NCBI GenBank assembly: GCA_902516435.1
Contig: CABXYF010000001.1
Coordinates: forward strand, 62,001 to 126,000
Direction: 5' to 3'
From: an uncultured Pelagibacteraceae bacterium
GTDB lineage: Bacteria; Pseudomonadota; Alphaproteobacteria; Pelagibacterales; Pelagibacteraceae
DNA: 64,000 nucleotides
Part shown: positions 57,424 through 64,000 of the stretch, piece after piece
Numbering within the stretch: position 1 is the first letter of the stretch
Layout: every line of letters begins with the position of its first letter
The notes under the pieces: generated by a model
Databases searched by the model: none
The model's input: only the letters and a program-made list of their open reading frames with translations
Told to the model about the DNA's origin: nothing
Position numbers and translations under genes: made by a program

Positions 57424-58619
57424 TTAAAAGAAGATTTGTCTTTAATTCCATTGAGTAATTTTAAACATTTCTTTAATTCATCTAGGATAATATATTCATC
57501 AATCTTATGAGCTTGTTCAATTGATCCTGGTCCACAAACGACTGTGCTTATTCCAATTTCTTGAAACAATCCTGCCTCAGTTCCAAATGATACAACTTGT
57601 CTAGAATTATCTCCTGTTAAACTTGAAATCAATTCACATGCATCTGATTTTGCCTCTCTATCAAAGCCAATAATCTCACCTATAATTTTTTTCTTTATAG
57701 ATGAGTTAGGATAAATTTTTATCATCTCTGGTAGTAAAATTTCATTTGCATACTTATCTAATTCTTTATTTAAAAAAATAGCATCCTCTTTGACCACAGG
57801 TCTTGTTTCCCAATTAACGTGACATTTGTCTGCAATTACATTATGTGCAATTCCACCAAATATCCCTCCTATAGATAAAGTTGAATGAGGAGGATCAAAA
57901 ATTGAATCTTTCGGTGCTCTTTCTACAAGTCTTTCTCTTAACTCAATTAATTTATTAACGTACCTTGAAGCATATTCAACTGCACTAACACCTTTATTAG
58001 GAGCAGAGCTGTGACCTGCTAGACCCTCAAAATATGTGGTGTACTCATAACATCCTTTATGGGCATCAATAATTTTCATATTTGTTGGCTCACCAATAAT
58101 ACAAATCCCATCTGTAATATTTCTTTTTTTTAATTCTTCAATAAGTATAGGTGCTCCTTGGCAAGCAGTTTCTTCGTCAAAAGTAAATGAGAAATGAATA
58201 TCTCTATCAAGATTTGTTTCTGAATAAATTGGAGCGAATGCTAGAGTACATGCAATGAAACCTTTCATGTCACAAGATCCTCTTCCATACAATTTATTAT
58301 TTTTAATTGTTGCGATAAAAGGATCTGTTGACCATCCTTTAGAAACTGGAACAACATCGGTATGTCCTGAAAAAATTATAGGTTTTTTATTACTGGGATT
58401 TTTTGCTTTGATTGTTGAAAACAAATTTACTCTTTTTTTATCATCATCAAACGTTCTAAAAGAGCTTGCACCAATTTTTTTTAAAATATCATCACAATAA
58501 TCTATAAGTGAATTATTATCCTCTCCAGAAATTGTCTTGAAACTAATTAAGTCAGTTAATATTTTAACTGAGTTTTTGAACAAATGTTCTGAATTATTTT
58601 CTGTACTCATATTTAACAT
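57420..58619 (-). CDS. argE: Acetylornithine deacetylase (M20 family)
   Basis: FSGHTDVVPVSKGWSTDPF, GRGSCDMKGFIAC, FDEETACQGAP, SFGTEAGLFQ, CGPGSIEQAHKIDEYI. Confidence 0.88.
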   Translation of the reverse strand: MLNMSTENNSEHLFKNSVKILTDLISFKTISGEDNNSLIDYCDDILKKIGASSFRTFDDDKKRVNLFSTIKAKNPSNKKPIIFSGHTDVVPVSKGWSTDPFIATIKNNKLYGRGSCDMKGFIACTLAFAPIYSETNLDRDIHFSFTFDEETACQGAPILIEELKKRNITDGICIIGEPTNMKIIDAHKGCYEYTTYFEGLAGHSSAPNKGVSAVEYASRYVNKLIELRERLVERAPKDSIFDPPHSTLSIGGIFGGIAHNVIADKCHVNWETRPVVKEDAIFLNKELDKYANEILLPEMIKIYPNSSIKKKIIGEIIGFDREAKSDACELISSLTGDNSRQVVSFGTEAGLFQEIGISTVVCGPGSIEQAHKIDEYIILDELKKCLKLLNGIKDKSSFN

Positions 58620-58637
58620 TCATTATATATTAAATAT

Positions 58638-58979
58638 ATGAAAGAACAAATTACCTACGATATTTTTGATAAAGTTGATATAAGAATTGGAACTGTAGTT
58701 TCAGTGAAAAAAAATGAAAAAGCAAGGAAACCATCATTAGTTGTTGAGGTAGATTTTGGAGATGAAATAGGAATTAAACAATCATCTGCTCAAATTACGC
58801 ATTATTATAATGAAGAAAATCTTAAGGGAAAACAAGTTATAGGGGTTTGTAATTTTCCTGAAAAAAATATTGCAGGGATAGTTTCACAGGTATTAATTTT
58901 AGGATCGATTGATAAAGAAGGAAAAGTAATATTAGTACATCCATCTCAAAAGTCTGAGAATGGATTACCTGTAGCATAA
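58638..58979 (+). CDS. csaA: CsaA-like tRNA-binding domain protein
   Basis: FDKVDIRIGTVVSVKKNEKARKPSLVVEVDFG; QVIGVCNFPEKNIAGIVSQVL. Confidence 0.9.
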   Translation: MKEQITYDIFDKVDIRIGTVVSVKKNEKARKPSLVVEVDFGDEIGIKQSSAQITHYYNEENLKGKQVIGVCNFPEKNIAGIVSQVLILGSIDKEGKVILVHPSQKSENGLPVA

Positions 58980-58981
58980 CA

Positions 58982-59575
58982 ATGCATCCAGAAATCTTAT
59001 CCATTATATTATTTGGAATAGTTGCCGCTTACACACCAGGACCGAATAATTTCGTAGCATTTTACTCTGGATTTAATTTTGGAATTAAAAGAACTCTTCC
59101 CCATATATTTGGAGTTACATTTGGTTTTCCATTTCTTTTATTATGTATGGCTTTAGGATTGATTAATGTATTTAAACTTTATCCTTTAATTCAAGAAATT
59201 TTAAAATATTTAGGAACACTATTTTTAATTTATTTAGCGTATAAAATCTCATTTTCAGGATCTGTAAGTGGAGAAAATAAAAATAAAAATCCTGTAAAAT
59301 TTATTGAAACTTTCATTTTTCAGTTCTTAAATCCAAAAGGTGTAATTGCATCAGTAATTGTTGTTTCAACATACATTGATACAGGTGAGAATTTTGTTAA
59401 CTATACGACTCAAATAATAATATTAGCTTTCATTGTTTCGGTCACAAGTATCACTCTGTGGACATTGATGGGTAGATTTTTGAGGAAATTTGCGACAAAT
59501 CAGAAATTTATTAATTATTTTAATTATGCTATGTCACTGCTTCTTTTATTAAGCATAATAAGTTTTTATTTATAA
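58982..59575 (+). CDS. LysE/RhtB family transporter
   Basis: VAAYTPGPNNFVAFYSGFNFGIKRTLPHIFGVTFG; FIFQFLNPKGVIASV. Confidence 0.9.
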   Translation: MHPEILSIILFGIVAAYTPGPNNFVAFYSGFNFGIKRTLPHIFGVTFGFPFLLLCMALGLINVFKLYPLIQEILKYLGTLFLIYLAYKISFSGSVSGENKNKNPVKFIETFIFQFLNPKGVIASVIVVSTYIDTGENFVNYTTQIIILAFIVSVTSITLWTLMGRFLRKFATNQKFINYFNYAMSLLLLLSIISFYL

Positions 59576-59576
59576 T

Positions 59577-62246
59577 ATGACACCCGGAAACAAAGATTCT
59601 TACAAATCAATTAAAAAAATTTTAATAGATGGTATTGAGTACAAATATTATTCTTTAATTGAAGCTGAAAAAAATGGTTTAGAGGGAATATCTAAATTAC
59701 CAAAATCTTTAAAAGTATTACTTGAAAATTTACTAAGATATGAAGATGAATTAAGCGTTACTAAAACTCAAATAGAAGCTTTAAAGGAATGGTTAAAAAC
59801 AAAAAAATCTAAAACTGAAATAGCTTACAGACCAGCTAGAGTTCTACTACAGGATTATACTGGAATTCCAGCTGTTGCTGATCTGGCGGCAATGAGAGAA
59901 GCTGTAAAAGATAAGAATAAAGATCCAAATACAATAAATCCACTATCTTCTGTTGATCTTGTAATTGATCATTCAGTTCAAGTTGATCAATCTGCAAAAG
60001 CAGACTCTTTTGAAAATAATGTTGATATAGAATTTGAGAGAAATGCTGAGAGATATGCGTTTTTAAAATGGGGGCAACAAGCTTTTAATAATTTTAGAAT
60101 AGTGCCACCAGGAACTGGAATTTGTCATCAAGTAAATTTAGAATATTTATCTAAAGTAGTTTGGTCAGAGGAATTTAATGGTGATAAATATCTTTTTCCA
60201 GATACTTTAGTTGGCACAGATAGTCATACAACTATGGTTAATGGACTCTCTGTTTTAGGTTGGGGTGTTGGTGGAATTGAAGCAGAAGCTGGGATGTTAG
60301 GTCAACCAATATCAATGTTAATACCGGAAGTGATTGGTTTTGAAGTTAAAAATAAAATGCCTGAAGGCACCACTGCAACTGATTTAGTTTTAACAGTTGT
60401 TAAAATGTTAAGAGATAAAGGTGTAGTTGGAAAATTTGTAGAATTTTATGGAGAGGGATTAAAAAATTTAACTCTTGCAGATAGAGCAACTATAGCAAAC
60501 ATGGCTCCTGAATATGGTGCCACGTGTGGTTTTTTTCCAATAGATGATGAAACTCTAAAGTATTTAAAATTTTCAGGAAGAGATCAACATACTGTTGAAA
60601 TAGTAGAAAATTATGCAAAAGAGCAAGGCTTATGGGCAAGCACTAATATAGAATTTACAGACACAATCACACTAGATATGTCTACGATTGTACCCACCAT
60701 TTCAGGCCCTAAAAGACCACAAGATAAAGTTTTGTTAACAGATGCACCAAACTCTTTTAAAAAAGTCTTAGAGGAAGCAACTAATAAGAAAGAAAAATCA
60801 ATTGCAAAAGTATCTAAATCTGAATTTGAAATAAAAGATGGTTCTATACTTATTGCAGCAATAACATCTTGCACAAATACCTCTAACCCAAATGTTTTAA
60901 TTGGTGCAGGATTATTAGCAAAAAAAGCAGTTGAGTTTGGGTTAGAAGTTAAGCCTTGGGTCAAAACTTCCTTAGCTCCAGGATCACAAGTAGTTACAGA
61001 TTATTTGGCGAAGGCAGGTTTAAATACTTATTTAGATAAATTAGGTTTTAATTTAGTTGGTTATGGATGTACTACCTGTATTGGAAATTCAGGACCTTTA
61101 GCTGATAATATTGTTGATGCTATCGAAAAAGAGAATATTTATGCGGTATCTGTTTTATCTGGTAATAGAAATTTTGAGGGAAGAATTTCTCCACATATCA
61201 AAGCAAATTATTTAGCATCACCTCCTTTGGTGGTTGCTTACGCATTAGCAGGTCACATGGAATTTGATTTATACAAAGATCCCTTAGGAAATGATAAAGA
61301 TGGAAATGATATTTATTTAAAAGATATATGGCCTTCAAATGATGAAATTGAAAACACTTTAAAACAATCTTTAAATGCAGAGATGTTTATTAATAGATAT
61401 TCAAATGTTTCTGGTGGACCAAGTCAATGGCAAAAAATTAAAACAGATCGTAGCAGTATTTACAATTGGGACAAAGGTTCTACCTATGTAAAAAAACCAC
61501 CATTTTTTGACTCTTTACCGGATGAGCCAGAGGGGTTTAAAGAAATAAAAGATGCAAGACCTTTGCTTATATTGGGAGATATGGTTACAACAGACCACAT
61601 TTCTCCAGCAGGAAGCATTCAAAAAGATAGTCCAACAGGAGAGTATTTCATGAAGCATCAAATCTTACCTAAAGATTATAATTCATACGGATCAAGAAGA
61701 GGAAACCACGAAGTTATGATGAGGGGAACTTTTGCTAACATCAGGATAAGAAATGAAATGGCTCCTGGAACAGAAGGTGGATTTACAAAATTATATCCTG
61801 AAGAAAAAGTTTTATCAGTTTATGATGCAGTAGTGGAATATAAAAAAAGAGGTACTGATTTAGTTGTAATTGGTGGCAAAGAATATGGTACCGGCTCTTC
61901 AAGGGATTGGGCCGCTAAAGGAACAAAGTTGTTAGGAATTAAAGCAGTTATTGCAGAAAGCTTTGAAAGAATTCATAGATCTAATTTAATTGGCATGGGT
62001 GTTTTACCCTTACAATTTGTAAATGAAGTTAATAGAAAAAATTTAAATTTAGTTGGTTCAGAATTAATAAGTATTATTGATATTGAAAAAGGAGTTAATC
62101 CATCAGATGAGGTGACGGTAGAGATCAAATATGCATCAGGTGAAATAAAAAAAGTTAAAACTTTATGCAGAATAGATACTAAAAATGAACTGGAATATTA
62201 TAAAAACGGTGGAATACTTCAGTATGTTTTAAGGAATATGATTTAA
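59577..62246 (+). CDS. acnA: Aconitate hydratase
   Basis: 889 aa; DYTGIPAVADLAAMREA, LVGTDSHTTMVNGL, AAITSCTNTSNP, GYGCTTCIGNSGP, GGKEYGTGSSRDWAAKG. Confidence 0.97.
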   Translation: MTPGNKDSYKSIKKILIDGIEYKYYSLIEAEKNGLEGISKLPKSLKVLLENLLRYEDELSVTKTQIEALKEWLKTKKSKTEIAYRPARVLLQDYTGIPAVADLAAMREAVKDKNKDPNTINPLSSVDLVIDHSVQVDQSAKADSFENNVDIEFERNAERYAFLKWGQQAFNNFRIVPPGTGICHQVNLEYLSKVVWSEEFNGDKYLFPDTLVGTDSHTTMVNGLSVLGWGVGGIEAEAGMLGQPISMLIPEVIGFEVKNKMPEGTTATDLVLTVVKMLRDKGVVGKFVEFYGEGLKNLTLADRATIANMAPEYGATCGFFPIDDETLKYLKFSGRDQHTVEIVENYAKEQGLWASTNIEFTDTITLDMSTIVPTISGPKRPQDKVLLTDAPNSFKKVLEEATNKKEKSIAKVSKSEFEIKDGSILIAAITSCTNTSNPNVLIGAGLLAKKAVEFGLEVKPWVKTSLAPGSQVVTDYLAKAGLNTYLDKLGFNLVGYGCTTCIGNSGPLADNIVDAIEKENIYAVSVLSGNRNFEGRISPHIKANYLASPPLVVAYALAGHMEFDLYKDPLGNDKDGNDIYLKDIWPSNDEIENTLKQSLNAEMFINRYSNVSGGPSQWQKIKTDRSSIYNWDKGSTYVKKPPFFDSLPDEPEGFKEIKDARPLLILGDMVTTDHISPAGSIQKDSPTGEYFMKHQILPKDYNSYGSRRGNHEVMMRGTFANIRIRNEMAPGTEGGFTKLYPEEKVLSVYDAVVEYKKRGTDLVVIGGKEYGTGSSRDWAAKGTKLLGIKAVIAESFERIHRSNLIGMGVLPLQFVNEVNRKNLNLVGSELISIIDIEKGVNPSDEVTVEIKYASGEIKKVKTLCRIDTKNELEYYKNGGILQYVLRNMI

Positions 62247-62247
62247 T

Positions 62248-62892
62248 ATGGACGAAGAAGTATCAATTATAAATACTAATACTAGAAATGAAAAAATTAA
62301 AAATTTTTTTGTTAATAATAAAAATAAAATAATTTTTGGAGCTATTATATTATTAATAATAATAATTAGTGCTTATGGTTTTGATAGCTATAAATTGAAT
62401 AAAAAAAAACAAATATCTGATAATTTTAACTCAATTACGATTGAATATGAAAAAAATAATAAAGATCAGACAGTTAAAGAATTAACACAAATAATAGAAG
62501 AAAAGGATCCAACATATTCTCCATTATCTTTATATTTCTTAATTGACAATAAGCTCATTGAAGATGAAAAACAGATAAATGAATATTTTGATGTTTTAAT
62601 CAATCAAACTTCATTGAATAATGAAATAAAAAATTTAGTAATTTACAAAAAAGCATTATTTAATGCAGATAAATCCTCTGAGGGTGATTTATTAAACATG
62701 TTAAATCCACTTATTAACTCAAAAAGTGTATGGAAATCACATGCTTTATATTTGATGGCAGAGTATTTTTACGCAAAAGATCAAAATCAAAAAGCTAAAG
62801 AATTTTTCAATCAAATAATCAGTTTAGAAAATTCAAATTCAGATATAAAGTTAAAGGCACAAAAAAGACTGAATAGAGATTTGAGTGATTAG
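62248..62892 (+). CDS. YfgM-like membrane-anchored tetratricopeptide protein
   Basis: N-terminal TM, TPR-like repeats (ALYLMAEYFYAKDQNQKAKEFFNQII), immediately upstream of a BamB-like gene. Confidence 0.75.
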   Translation: MDEEVSIINTNTRNEKIKNFFVNNKNKIIFGAIILLIIIISAYGFDSYKLNKKKQISDNFNSITIEYEKNNKDQTVKELTQIIEEKDPTYSPLSLYFLIDNKLIEDEKQINEYFDVLINQTSLNNEIKNLVIYKKALFNADKSSEGDLLNMLNPLINSKSVWKSHALYLMAEYFYAKDQNQKAKEFFNQIISLENSNSDIKLKAQKRLNRDLSD

Positions 62893-64000
62893 ATTAATTC
62901 TATTATTAATTGCGTTTATTTTCATAAATAATTGTTCATTAAATGAGAATTCCAGAATATGGACAGAGAATGACAATGATCTATCCACAAAACCAAATAT
63001 AAAAAAAGTATTTGCGAAAGATGAGTTAATTGAGATTGAATTCAATCAAGATCTAAAATTAGATCTCTCAAAAATGAAAACAAAAAAAAAAATAATTGAA
63101 AATTTAAATAATCCAGGATCACAATCTTTTTCAGGTGAGTTGAATAAATTTGCAACTTATAAATTTTCAAAATTAGAAGAAATCAATCAGTTAAATTTTA
63201 AGCCTATTTTTTTACCTAATGGACTTATTTTTTTTGACAAAAAAGGTTCAATCATTAGATATGATGAAAATCAAAAAGTATTATGGAAAAAAAATCATTA
63301 TTCAAAATCAGAAAAAAAATTACATCCAAAATTAAATTTCATTTTACATAAAAATAATATCTTGGTTAGTGATAGTATAGCAAAATATTATTCTGTAAAT
63401 TTAGAAACAGGTGATCTTAATTGGTCTAAAAATAATGTTTATCCATTTAACTCGGAAATCAAAAAATATAAAAATAAATTTTTTGTGGTTGATTATAAGA
63501 ATACATTAAGATGTTATTTTATAGAGGATGGATCTGAGTGCTGGAATTTACAAACCGAAGAATCTTTTACAGTATCAAATTCAAAATTTTCTCTATTAAT
63601 TGTTGATGAAATGATTATTTTTAATAATTCAATTGGAGATATTACGGCTGTAAATTATGAAAACGGAATGATTGCTTGGCAACTACCAACACAAAGTAGT
63701 AATATTATCAACGAAACTTACAATTTTAAAACATCAAAACTTATTTCCGATGGTAATTCTATTTATATTTCAAATAACAAAAATGAGTTTTACTCTATTG
63801 ATGCTAAAACAGGAAATCTCAATTGGAAGAACGAAATTAATTCCAATGTTACTCCAATAATAACTGGGAATTTAATTATCTCGATATCTAATGAAGGTTT
63901 TATGAATGTCGTAGATAAAGATAAGGGAAACATTATTAGAATAACAGATTTTTTTATTAACTATAAAAAGAAAAAAAGAAAAGAAATTTATCCAGTTGGA
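62885..64000 (+). CDS. bamB: BamB-like outer membrane assembly lipoprotein, PQQ/beta-propeller (3' truncated by window)
   Basis: GTG start overlapping the upstream gene; signal/lipobox LLLIAFIFINNC; repeated propeller blades (AKYYSVNLETGDLNWSK, FYSIDAKTGNLNWKN); open to window end; absent from the ORF track. Confidence 0.8.
   Translation, partial: MIRLILLLIAFIFINNCSLNENSRIWTENDNDLSTKPNIKKVFAKDELIEIEFNQDLKLDLSKMKTKKKIIENLNNPGSQSFSGELNKFATYKFSKLEEINQLNFKPIFLPNGLIFFDKKGSIIRYDENQKVLWKKNHYSKSEKKLHPKLNFILHKNNILVSDSIAKYYSVNLETGDLNWSKNNVYPFNSEIKKYKNKFFVVDYKNTLRCYFIEDGSECWNLQTEESFTVSNSKFSLLIVDEMIIFNNSIGDITAVNYENGMIAWQLPTQSSNIINETYNFKTSKLISDGNSIYISNNKNEFYSIDAKTGNLNWKNEINSNVTPIITGNLIISISNEGFMNVVDKDKGNIIRITDFFINYKKKKRKEIYPVG

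Noticed and set aside
1-64000. tRNA, rRNA, CRISPR arrays, transposases, phage or toxin-antitoxin and defence genes
   Set aside because: Visual scan found no T-loop-like tRNA signatures, direct-repeat arrays or mobile-element/defence protein motifs; covariance-model and repeat searches would be needed for certainty

Overview
This is a gene-dense, AT-rich, single-chromosome-like window. Gene content and style (very short spacers, many ABC and DMT transporters, a DmdA-like protein) are consistent with a Pelagibacterales (SAR11)-type alphaproteobacterium; that taxon is inferred, not proven. I see no rRNA, tRNA, CRISPR array, prophage or transposase. Left to right: the end of mreB, then mreC-mreD-mrdA-rodA; a DadA-like / DMT / D-2-hydroxyacid dehydrogenase / HDAC-like cluster; msrB, grxC and a TIGR03643-type protein; a miniaturised LivJ-like protein, a ProC-like reductase and a LivGFHM-type transporter; and, converging on it, an operon of LLM flavin monooxygenase, TPP enzyme, PF06684-type protein, alpha/beta hydrolase and aldehyde dehydrogenase followed by a LivJ-like binding protein. 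Next come a 2OG-Fe(II) oxygenase, an isolated ProV ATPase, a gamma-butyrobetaine-hydroxylase-like protein, a GDPD, and a EutA/DoeA-like pair followed by a polyamine-type ABC system. Then a compact seven-gene minus-strand operon encodes peptidase E, an FMN alpha-hydroxyacid oxidase, a TPP enzyme, a transthyretin/HIUase-like protein, a DmdA-like protein, a thiolase and a BCAT-like aminotransferase. The window ends with a leaderless binding protein, a second GcvT-family protein, a peptide-type ABC system, a FadN-order beta-oxidation protein, agmatinase/ALDH, argE, csaA, acnA and yfgM-bamB. The best candidates for undescribed biology are the LLM/TPP/PF06684/hydrolase/ALDH uptake-and-oxidation locus (about 9.6-23.2 kb) and the DmdA-containing operon with a derivatised HIUase-like protein (36.6-43.7 kb). 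All assignments are by eye from translated motifs; no database search was run.
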